A program made the position numbers and the translations under genes. From an uncultured Lachnospiraceae bacterium (GTDB taxonomy: Bacteria; Bacillota; Clostridia; Lachnospirales; Lachnospiraceae): a DNA stretch of 5,028 bases. How positions within the stretch are numbered: the first letter of the stretch is position 1; each line of letters starts with the position of its first letter. The stretch lies in the NCBI GenBank assembly GCA_947175775.1, contig CAMWNY010000233.1, positions 1 through 5,028 on the forward strand, written 5' to 3'. Under the pieces are notes generated by a model, which ran no database searches, was not told where the DNA came from, and saw only the letters and a program-made list of their open reading frames with translations. This document shows positions 1 to 5,028 of the stretch, one piece after another.

Positions 1-1098
1 TTGATAGACAGAAGCACACTGGAAGAGCCGGTGTGGAATATCGAGAAAATCAGGGCAGGAAAGAAGGCAACATGGGATTATATTGACGGCTGCATGATTA
101 TGTCGCTTTTGGAACTTTACAAGGTGACAAAGAACGAGAAGTTCCTGAAGTTTTCGGATGAATATATCGGACACCGTGTCGAGGAAGACGGAACCATCAG
201 AGGCTATGATAAGGACGAGCTGAATCTCGACAATATTAACGAGGGAAAGAACCTCTTTACGCTCTATGATTTGACGGGTAAAGAGAAGTATGCGAAAGCT
301 ACGAAAAATATCTATGCACAGATTTTGGAGATGCCCCGCACGAAGGAAGGAAATTTTTGGCACAAGATGATTTACCCGAATCAGGTGTGGCTTGACGGTC
401 TGTATATGGCGCAGCCTTACTATATGGAATATGAAAAGCGCTTTAATGATAAGAAAAACTATGCGGATATTTACAATCAGTTTTTCAATGTGGAGAAGAA
501 TTTAAAGGATGCTGCGACAGGGCTTTACTATCATGCATATGATTCGGAGCGTCTGATGTTTTGGGCAGATCCCGAGACAGGGCTTTCAAAACATTTTTGG
601 CTCAGAGCGCTTGGATGGTTTTCAATGGCGCTGCTCGATACGCTTGTATTGGCGGACGAGGGAACGCCGGAGTATGAGCATTTGTTAAAAATGTATCGGG
701 ATTTGATTGATTCGATGCTTAAATATCAGTCACCGGAGGGAATGTGGTATCAGGTGCCGAACTTCCCTGACAGGGAGAAAAATTATTTGGAGACAAGCGG
801 CAGTTCGATTATGGCGTACTGTCTGCTGAAGGGCGCGCGTCTTGGGTATCTTCCGAAAGAGTACAGTGCGTATGGTGTGAAGGCATTTCATGGTATTTGT
901 GATAAATATTTAACAACGGTTGACGGGGTAATGAGCCTTGGCGGAATTTGTCTTGTGGCAGGTCTTGGACCAGATAAAAACAGAAGACGTGACGGCAGCT
1001 ATGAATATTATATGTCAGAGCCGATTGTAAAAGACGATGCGAAAGGAACCGCGCCATTTTTACTAGCCTATGCGGAAATGTGCGTGCTGGAAGGATAA
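1..1098 (+). CDS. GH105 unsaturated rhamnogalacturonyl/glucuronyl hydrolase (YteR/RhiN-like), 5' end at window edge
   Basis: Family GH105 enzymes hydrate and cleave the unsaturated uronic acid from the non-reducing end of oligosaccharides made by pectate or rhamnogalacturonan lyases. They are usually cytoplasmic (alpha/alpha)6 barrels. Visible motifs fit Bacillus YteR: FWHK (119-122), WLDGLYM (130-136) with D132 matching the catalytic Asp143 of YteR, D77 in an LDNINEG motif matching Asp88, YYHAYD with H178, and WLRALGW (200-206) with R202. The C-terminus has the typical ETSGSS (264-269) and SYEYY (333-337) segments. The 365 residues are close to the family length of about 370. The frame opens with TTG at base 1, so the true start may lie upstream; comparison with YteR suggests up to about 15 residues could be missing. 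No signal peptide is seen in what is present. The last codons lie inside a 54-bp tandem repeat. Substrate preference between rhamnogalacturonan and homogalacturonan products cannot be read from sequence alone. Confidence 0.9.
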   Translation: MIDRSTLEEPVWNIEKIRAGKKATWDYIDGCMIMSLLELYKVTKNEKFLKFSDEYIGHRVEEDGTIRGYDKDELNLDNINEGKNLFTLYDLTGKEKYAKATKNIYAQILEMPRTKEGNFWHKMIYPNQVWLDGLYMAQPYYMEYEKRFNDKKNYADIYNQFFNVEKNLKDAATGLYYHAYDSERLMFWADPETGLSKHFWLRALGWFSMALLDTLVLADEGTPEYEHLLKMYRDLIDSMLKYQSPEGMWYQVPNFPDREKNYLETSGSSIMAYCLLKGARLGYLPKEYSAYGVKAFHGICDKYLTTVDGVMSLGGICLVAGLGPDKNRRRDGSYEYYMSEPIVKDDAKGTAPFLLAYAEMCVLEG

Positions 1099-1189
1099 AA
1101 CGAAGATTCGCATAGGCTTGCATATGCGGAAATGTGCGTGCTGGAAGGATAAAACGAAGATTCGCATAGGCTTGCATATGCGGAAATGT
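1069..1189. repeat. 54-bp tandem duplication across the end of the GH105 gene and the spacer
   Basis: The unit starting TATGCGGAAATGT occurs at 1069 and 1123, and a 13-nt partial copy lies at 1177-1189, giving 2.24 copies with a period of exactly 54 bp. The full copies look identical. Copy 1 carries the last codons and the TAA stop of the upstream gene (1096-1098). Copy 2 and the partial copy are untranslated spacer just before the GAGGAG ribosome binding site of the pectinesterase. The 13-nt direct repeat that bounds the units would support replication slippage, so the second copy probably arose by recent expansion. Each unit also has short inverted segments, for example CGCATA (1109-1114) with TATGCG (1123-1128). 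Confidence 0.95.
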
Positions 1190-1211
1190 TATTCTTGAGG
1201 AGTAGATTATA

Positions 1212-2171
1212 ATGATGGACGTAAAAGAGTTGTATGTTTCGGCAGACGGTGACGGGGCATTTTCAAAGATTGCAACGGCACTTGAGGCTGCGAAACAATA
1301 TGACGGCATGAAGGTGGTGATACACATTGCATCAGGTGTGTATCACGAAAGGCTTGTTGTGCGTCAAAATCATATTTCATTTATCGGTGCGGATGAAAAC
1401 AGCACAAAGATAACTTATTCGGACGCGGCGCGCGATCTGATGCCGGAGGGCGATAAACGCGGAACGTTCCGGACGCCGAGTGTATTTATTGATGCAGATG
1501 ATTTTTATGCCTGCCATGTTTCCTTTTTAAATGAAGCAGGGCAGGGCGATAAGGCAGGACAGGCGCTTGCCGTTTATGCAGACGGCGATTACCTGACTTT
1601 TGAACATTGCAGATTTGAAGGGTATCAGGATACGCTGTTTACGGCGCCGCTTCCCAAGCAGCCGAAGGAGCCGGGCGGCTTTAAGGGACCAAAGGAGTTC
1701 GCGCCGCGCCGTCATGGCAGACATTTGTATAAGGACTGCTTTATCTCCGGAAATATTGATTTTATATTCGGCAGTGCGACGGCATATTTTGAGAACTGTG
1801 AAATTTTTATGCGTAACAGAAATGACGAGATTAACGGGTATGTGACAGCGCCTTCTACATATGAAGGGGAACCGTACGGATATGTATTTAACCGCTGCCG
1901 CTTTACAAGCGACTGTCCGAAAGAGAGCGCGTATCTTGGCAGACCGTGGCGGAATTTTGCCAAGGCAGTGATTATAAACTCGGAAATCGGCGCGCATATT
2001 AAAAAAGAGGGCTGGCATGACTGGAACAAAAAGGATGCGTGGGACACCATGTTTTTTGCAGAGTACGGAAACTTTGGCGAAGGCGCGGGAGAGGCGCGTG
2101 CCCCATTCGTTAAGTTTTTAACGGAAAGTGAAGCGGCACAGTACACGCGTGAGAACGTGATTGGCTTTTAA
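1212..2171 (+). CDS. Cytoplasmic-type pectinesterase (pectin methylesterase, CE8)
   Basis: This enzyme hydrolyses methyl esters of galacturonate units in pectin fragments, releasing methanol and exposing carboxylates. The 319-residue right-handed beta-helix shows the family signatures in order: GQALA with Q117, GYQDTLF with Q139 and D140 (acid/base Asp), DFIFGSATAYFENC with D183 (nucleophile), and YLGRPW with R244 and W246. Between QDTLF and the NIDFIFG strand there is an insertion of roughly 25 residues, rich in Pro, Lys and Gly (about 144-168), compared with plant enzymes; I recall similar insertions in Firmicute homologues. The N-terminus (MMDVKELYV) has no signal peptide, so the protein likely works inside the cell on imported oligosaccharides. 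Translation starts at ATG 1212 or the adjacent ATG 1215, with GAGGAG at 1197-1202, 9 nt before the first. It follows the GH105 gene by 113 nt, much of it repeat, and is probably cotranscribed. Confidence 0.93.
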   Translation: MMDVKELYVSADGDGAFSKIATALEAAKQYDGMKVVIHIASGVYHERLVVRQNHISFIGADENSTKITYSDAARDLMPEGDKRGTFRTPSVFIDADDFYACHVSFLNEAGQGDKAGQALAVYADGDYLTFEHCRFEGYQDTLFTAPLPKQPKEPGGFKGPKEFAPRRHGRHLYKDCFISGNIDFIFGSATAYFENCEIFMRNRNDEINGYVTAPSTYEGEPYGYVFNRCRFTSDCPKESAYLGRPWRNFAKAVIINSEIGAHIKKEGWHDWNKKDAWDTMFFAEYGNFGEGAGEARAPFVKFLTESEAAQYTRENVIGF

Positions 2172-2185
2172 AGGAGGTTTAAACA

Positions 2186-3022
2186 ATGCAGTTTGGAATT
2201 CGGCTGCACGATGCAGTAAAAGCTCCCCTGGAGGAGCGGTTAAAGGCGGTGCATGAGCAGGGTTTTGCCTGTGCGCACTTGGCGCTTTCAAAGGTTATCA
2301 GCGAGAATTCGGTGGCGGACAGTGCGCTTACGCCGGGTTATGCAATGTATTTGAAGCGGCTTTTTGACAAATATGAGTTGGATGTGGCAGTGCTTGGCTG
2401 TTATTTAAATCTTGCCAATCCCGATTCGGAAAAGTTAAAGACAATTCAGAATAAATATATGGCAAACATTCGCTTTGCAGCGCATTTGGGCGTTGGTGTG
2501 GTCGGCACGGAAACGGGTGCGCCAAATCTTGAGTATAAGTTTGAGGAAGCATGTTGGAACGAGGAGTCTTTGCAGATTTTTATCAATAATCTTCGTCCCG
2601 TGGTAAAGTATGCAGAGCAGATGGGCGTGCTGATGGCGATTGAACCGGTGGTGCGGCATATCGTGTGCAATCCTGTGCGTGCAAGGCGTGTTTTGGATGA
2701 AATCAATTCGCCGAATTTGCGGATTATCCTTGATCCGGTCAATCTGCTTGAGATTTATAATTATGAAAAGCAGGACGAAATTTTGGATGAAGCAGTGGAA
2801 TTGCTGGGCAAGGACGTGGCGGTGCTTCATGTGAAGGATTTTCAGATCAAGGACGGAAAGCTTGTATCTGTTGCGGTCGGACAGGGAATGTGCCATTGGG
2901 AGCGTGTAATTCCGTATATGAAAAAGGAAAAGCCGTTTATGCACGCTACGCTGGAGAACACCAGTCCGGAGAATGCGGTCGCTGCTTTGGAGCATATCAG
3001 GGAGATTTATCGAAACAGTTGA
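2186..3022 (+). CDS. Sugar phosphate isomerase/epimerase-like TIM-barrel protein (xylose isomerase-like/AP endonuclease 2 fold)
   Basis: The 278 residues fit the TIM-barrel family that includes tagatose/psicose 3-epimerases, hydroxypyruvate isomerase, IolE/IolI and endonuclease IV. The four expected divalent-metal ligands are at the usual positions: E153 (AIEPV), D183 (ILDPVNLL), H215 (VLHVKDF) and E257 (TLEN), comparable to Glu152/Asp185/His211/Glu246 of D-tagatose 3-epimerase. D218 follows the histidine, as is common in this family. The start is well supported by AAGGAGG (2171-2177), 8 nt before the ATG and overlapping the stop of the pectinesterase, so coupling with that gene is likely. 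No signal peptide is visible. The context suggests isomerisation or epimerisation of a keto-sugar or sugar acid derived from galacturonate or rhamnose breakdown. The actual substrate is unknown; generic members of this family are often misassigned. Confidence 0.8.
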   Translation: MQFGIRLHDAVKAPLEERLKAVHEQGFACAHLALSKVISENSVADSALTPGYAMYLKRLFDKYELDVAVLGCYLNLANPDSEKLKTIQNKYMANIRFAAHLGVGVVGTETGAPNLEYKFEEACWNEESLQIFINNLRPVVKYAEQMGVLMAIEPVVRHIVCNPVRARRVLDEINSPNLRIILDPVNLLEIYNYEKQDEILDEAVELLGKDVAVLHVKDFQIKDGKLVSVAVGQGMCHWERVIPYMKKEKPFMHATLENTSPENAVAALEHIREIYRNS

Positions 3023-3030
3023 GTTTTTAA

Positions 3031-3060
3031 AGAGAGCTTGTGAATGCAGGCTCTTTTTCT
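3031..3060 (+). terminator. Intrinsic terminator of the pectin operon
   Basis: AGAGCTTG (3033-3040) pairs with CAGGCTCT (3047-3054), an 8-bp stem including one G-U pair, around a TGAATG loop. It is followed at once by TTTTTCT. It sits 8 nt after the stop of the isomerase-like gene and just before the conserved leader element at 3062, so the hydrogenase unit is probably separate from the pectin operon. The stem is only moderately GC-rich, so some read-through is possible. Confidence 0.8.
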
Positions 3061-3061
3061 G

Positions 3062-3177
3062 TATGCACACGGGCACCCAAAGGAAATATGTCATCAAACC
3101 GATAAATCGGTTCGCTGACGGGTGCCCGGCGCGACGAGTAGGAGAAGATGAATCTTCTCTACTCGATTGTGATGGTA
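3062..3177 (+). promoter_or_regulatory. Candidate structured leader RNA, copy 1 (upstream of the hydrogenase gene)
   Basis: This sequence is 104/116 identical, without gaps, to 4864-4979. Hairpin A has a 9-bp stem (3070-3078 with 3120-3128), an 11-nt purine-rich bulge AAAGGAAATAT (3079-3089), GTCA/TGAC (3090-3093 with 3116-3119), a small internal loop, and AACCGA/TCGGTT closed by TAAA (3097-3112). A linker GGCGCGA-type segment (3128-3134) leads to hairpin B: CGAGTA/TACTCG plus GAGAAGA/TCTTCTC with one bulged G at 3141. The 3' tail (3168-3177) can pair at 9 of 10 positions with 3089-3098 inside hairpin A. Conservation of the unpaired bulge and linker, with pair-preserving changes in the stems, points to a functional RNA. 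It ends 125 nt before the hydrogenase start. I see no convincing sigma-A promoter directly upstream. I do not recognise the motif. Confidence 0.7.
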
Positions 3178-3302
3178 GGAACGTGTGCAGGTATATGATT
3201 TTTTGAAAAATAAGGGTTGCAAGTTTGTTAAAAATATGTCAAAATAAATGTAAGTATAAAATATGTGATTTGGCAGGCAAAGAAAGGGGCGGAAATTGAG
3301 AT
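3178..3302 (+). other. AT-rich 5' untranslated region/possible promoter region of the hydrogenase gene
   Basis: This is 125 nt between the conserved RNA element and the hydrogenase ATG. It is AT-rich, with a T6 run at about 3199-3205. A weak promoter candidate is TTGCAA (3217-3222), then 17 nt, then CAAAAT (3240-3245), which matches the -10 consensus at only 4 of 6 positions. The ribosome binding site is probably AAAGGGG (3283-3289), about 13 nt before ATG 3303, which is rather far. No coding region is supported here. If the weak promoter is the real one, the RNA element would lie outside the hydrogenase transcript, so mapping of the 5' end matters. Confidence 0.35.
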
Positions 3303-4799
3303 ATGAGAGGAATTGATACACAGGTTCGAAAGACAAGGCGTGCGATTTTCAGGGAAGTTGCGAATATGGCATATCATTCTGAAAATATTGTGGATGATAT
3401 GGAGGCGCTTCCGTATCAACTGGTTGATGCGGAAAATTCGCCGTATTGGGACAATATTTACCGGGAGCGTGAAATTGTGCGTGAGCGTACGAGGCTTGCG
3501 ATGGGCATGTCGCTCCGCCCTGAGGATGAGCCGGTTCAGGTCAGTCAGGGCGTGGAGGAAAGCAATATTGACGAAAAATATTATGAGCCGCCTTTAATGC
3601 AGGTAATTGCGTCGGCGTGCAATGCGTGTGCGGAGAACAAATATGAGGTTACCAATAAGTGCATGGGCTGTCTTGCGCACCCGTGCAACGAAGTGTGTCC
3701 GCGCGGTGCGATTACTATGCAAAACGGACGTTCCGTAATTAATCAGGAAAAATGTATTAAGTGCGGAAAATGTAAGACGGTCTGCCCTTACGACGCGATT
3801 TCGCATCAGCAGCGTCCCTGTCTTTCACACTGCGGCGTCAATGCCATTTATTCGGACAGCCACGGCAGGGCAGTGATTGACGATGAAAAGTGCGTTTCCT
3901 GCGGACAATGTATGGTAAGCTGCCCGTTTGGCGCGATTGCCGATAAGTCGCAGATTTTCCAGTTAATCCGGGCGATGCAGTCAGGAAGAAAGATTATTGC
4001 GCAGGTTGCTCCTGCGTTTGTCGGCCAGTTCGGTCCGAAGGTGACGCCGGATATGCTAAAGACGGCTTTGAAGGAGCTTGGATTTTATGATGTGTATGAA
4101 ACGGCAATCGGTGCGGATATGGGAGCGATGACGGAGGCAGAGCATTATGTCAATGAGGTGGCGACAGGGGAAGTGCCGTTTCTTTTGACTTCGTGTTGTC
4201 CGTCATGGTCAATGCTTGCAAAGAAGTTTTTCCCTGAGACAATTGACAAAATCAGCAATGCACTCACGCCGATGGTGGCGACGGCAAGGGTGATTAAGGA
4301 AGAGCACCCTGATGCGAGCGTGGTGTTTATCGGACCATGTGCAAGCAAGAAGCTTGAGGCGATGCGCAGGACAGTGCGTTCCGATGTGGATTTTGTCATT
4401 ACGTTTGAGGAGCTTACGGGAATGTTTGAGGCAAAAGGCATTCTGCTTGAGGAGATACAGGCGCTTGACACGATGGACGGGGCGACGGCAGCAGGGCGCG
4501 GCTATGGCGTTGCAGGCGGCGTTGCGAGCGCGATTGAGAGCTGTATTAAGGAATATTATCCCGATACGGAAATCCATATCGAGCATGCAGAAAGTCTTTC
4601 GGAGTGTAAAAAAATTCTGATGCTTGCAAAGGCAGGAAAGAAAAATGGATGTCTGATAGAAGGAATGGCGTGTCCCGGAGGCTGTGTGGCGGGAGCGGGA
4701 ACCAATATTGCAATTCCGGTTGCCACAAAGGATTTGCTGGGCTATAAAAATGCTTCGGAAAAGAAGCTGCCGGAGGCGGATGTGCGGCAGCCGGAATAA
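3303..4799 (+). CDS. [FeFe] hydrogenase, group B-like, with cysteine-rich 4Fe-4S N-terminal region
   Basis: It catalyses reversible reduction of protons to H2, or senses or consumes H2, with electrons passed through iron-sulfur clusters, probably from ferredoxin in the cytoplasm. The H-cluster motifs are complete: L1 TSCCPSW (296-302) with ligand C299, L2 GPCASKK (344-350) with ligand C346, and L3 MACPGGC (455-461) with ligands C457 and C461. Residues 106-207 contain exactly 16 cysteines. They include two canonical CxxCxxCxxxCP ferredoxin motifs (C151-C161 and C197-C207), plus C106/C109, C120/C123/C128/C132 and C173/C177, enough for four [4Fe-4S] clusters. VAPAFVGQFG (235-244), TSCCPSW, and Gly344 where the Clostridium CpI enzyme has Met353 suggest group B rather than classical group A. 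At 498 residues it is compact and lacks the [2Fe-2S] N-terminal domain of CpI. ATG 3303 is preferred because MRG-TRRAIFREVA resembles the start of homologues as I remember them; M22 (3366), with AGGGAAG upstream, is an alternative. It has no visible maturase neighbours. Confidence 0.88.
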   Translation: MRGIDTQVRKTRRAIFREVANMAYHSENIVDDMEALPYQLVDAENSPYWDNIYREREIVRERTRLAMGMSLRPEDEPVQVSQGVEESNIDEKYYEPPLMQVIASACNACAENKYEVTNKCMGCLAHPCNEVCPRGAITMQNGRSVINQEKCIKCGKCKTVCPYDAISHQQRPCLSHCGVNAIYSDSHGRAVIDDEKCVSCGQCMVSCPFGAIADKSQIFQLIRAMQSGRKIIAQVAPAFVGQFGPKVTPDMLKTALKELGFYDVYETAIGADMGAMTEAEHYVNEVATGEVPFLLTSCCPSWSMLAKKFFPETIDKISNALTPMVATARVIKEEHPDASVVFIGPCASKKLEAMRRTVRSDVDFVITFEELTGMFEAKGILLEEIQALDTMDGATAAGRGYGVAGGVASAIESCIKEYYPDTEIHIEHAESLSECKKILMLAKAGKKNGCLIEGMACPGGCVAGAGTNIAIPVATKDLLGYKNASEKKLPEADVRQPE

Positions 4800-4815
4800 G
4801 ATTTTGACAGATTAC

Positions 4816-4844
4816 TTGACTTTATGTAAAACGCTTGGTAAAAT
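4816..4844 (+). promoter_or_regulatory. Sigma-A promoter for the downstream gene
   Basis: TTGACT (4816-4821) and TAAAAT (4839-4844) are separated by exactly 17 nt, each 5/6 to consensus. Transcription would start near 4851, just ahead of the second RNA element at 4864, giving a leader of about 157 nt before the ATG at 5008. It begins 16 nt after the hydrogenase stop. An overlapping TTGACA at 4804-4809 has no equally good -10 box at proper spacing. No intrinsic terminator is seen between the hydrogenase stop and this promoter, so read-through transcripts may also enter the element. Confidence 0.7.
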
Positions 4845-4863
4845 CGTAAGATAGATTTTGTTT

Positions 4864-4979
4864 TATGCACACGGGCGCCTAAAGGAAATATGTCATCAAA
4901 CCGATAAATCAGTTTGCTGACGGGTGTCCGGCGCGACGAGTAGGGGAAAATGAAATTTCTTTACTCGATTTTGATGATA
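4864..4979 (+). promoter_or_regulatory. Candidate structured leader RNA, copy 2 (upstream of the gene at 5008)
   Basis: This is the same element as at 3062-3177, displaced by exactly 1802 nt with no gap. The 9-bp stem of hairpin A is kept by wobble pairs (4872-4880 with 4922-4930; three one-sided changes, all pairing). The bulge and the GGCGCGA linker are unchanged. In hairpin B (4937-4967) one G-C pair of copy 1 becomes A-U here (4949 with 4956), and two more pairs shift to G-U. One pair in the AACCGA stem is lost (C4902 opposite A4911). The 3' tail TTTGATGATA (4970-4979) is complementary over all 10 nt to TGTCATCAAA (4891-4900) in hairpin A. The element lies between a good promoter and a ribosome binding site, the normal place for a riboswitch or attenuator. 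There is no terminator-like U-run after it, so translational control is the more likely mode here. Confidence 0.75.
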
Positions 4980-5007
4980 AAGATATGGAGAGGAGCAGGA
5001 TTATAAA

Positions 5008-5028
5008 ATGGCACAGAAGGTAAGGTGC
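5008..5028 (+). CDS. Start of an unidentified gene, truncated by window end
   Basis: ATG 5008 opens a frame that runs to the window edge (MAQKVRC). Purine-rich ribosome binding sequences precede it: AGGAG (4991-4995, 12 nt spacing) or AGGA (4997-5000, 7 nt spacing). It sits 28 nt after the conserved RNA element and is driven by the promoter at 4816-4844, which supports a real gene start. Seven codons are too few to assign a product. The KVRC start could be the first cysteine of a small zinc-ribbon protein, but that is only a guess. Confidence 0.6.

Noticed and set aside
1124..1198. 24-codon open frame inside the tandem repeat, ending at the pectinesterase ribosome binding site
   Set aside because: No ribosome binding site precedes it, and its content is dictated by the repeat. 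It is most likely chance rather than a leader peptide.
809..1327. Minus-strand open frame with an internally repeated peptide (FPHMQAYANLRFILPART twice)
   Set aside because: The peptide repeat is only the 54-bp tandem repeat read on the other strand. The frame overlaps two well-supported genes, has no ribosome binding site and resembles no protein I know.
3135..3165. Hairpin B of the RNA element as an intrinsic terminator
   Set aside because: The stem is strong, but neither copy has a U-run right after it. The T6 run in copy 1 lies more than 30 nt downstream.
3062..3177. Match to a known riboswitch (c-di-GMP-I, THF, glycine, SAM, Mn, NiCo, guanidine, glmS)
   Set aside because: Short words look similar, for example GCACACGGGC to the c-di-GMP-I core, but the order of conserved segments and helices does not fit any of these as I remember them. 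A covariance search was not possible here.
3064..3189. Outer closing stem TGCACACG (3064-3071) with CGTGTGCA (3182-3189) around RNA copy 1
   Set aside because: The 3' strand is absent in copy 2, and the stem competes with the first pairs of hairpin A. It may be a chance feature of copy 1, so it was not built into the common structure.
3217..3245. Strong promoter for the hydrogenase gene (TTGCAA-17-CAAAAT)
   Set aside because: The -10 box is only 4/6 and lacks the leading T. It is mentioned within the untranslated-region entry but is too weak to call by itself.
3062..4979. The two 116-nt copies as ends of a mobile element or a MITE pair around the hydrogenase
   Set aside because: They are in direct orientation, with no terminal inverted repeats, target duplications or transposase. 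Their differences preserve RNA pairs, which a transposon footprint would not explain.

Overview
The window looks like a chromosomal piece of a pectin-using anaerobic Firmicute, most probably a Lachnospiraceae-type gut or rumen bacterium. The reasons are moderate GC with AT-rich spacers, strong AGGAGG-type ribosome binding sites, a signal-less pectinesterase next to a GH105 hydrolase, and a fermentative [FeFe] hydrogenase. The taxonomy is inferred from gene content and protein style, not from a marker gene.

Region 1 (1-3060) is a plus-strand pectin/rhamnogalacturonan catabolic operon: a GH105 unsaturated glucuronyl/galacturonyl hydrolase (5' end at the window edge), a CE8 pectinesterase without a signal peptide, and a TIM-barrel sugar isomerase/epimerase-like protein. 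It is closed by an intrinsic terminator at about 3031-3060. Together they suggest intracellular trimming of imported, still methyl-esterified, unsaturated oligogalacturonides. The third enzyme acts on an unknown keto-sugar or sugar acid. A 54-bp tandem duplication, 2.24 copies, covers the last codons of the GH105 gene and the spacer before the pectinesterase.

Region 2 (3061-5028) holds a single-gene unit for an [FeFe] hydrogenase of the group B type. It has a cysteine-rich ferredoxin region (16 Cys) in front of the H-cluster domain. A second gene begins at 5008 and is cut by the window end after seven codons.

The most interesting signal is a 116-nt sequence present twice without gaps (3062-3177 and 4864-4979, 104/116 identical). 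One copy lies in the leader of the hydrogenase gene and the other in the leader of the gene starting at 5008. The copies fold into the same two-hairpin architecture, and most of their differences keep base pairs, including one double compensatory change. They also share a complementary pair of segments whose 3' strand ends exactly where sequence conservation ends, which suggests a pseudoknot or switching helix. I do not recognise it as any riboswitch class I know. It is a good candidate for an undescribed cis-regulatory RNA (riboswitch or protein-binding leader) linking the hydrogenase to the downstream gene.
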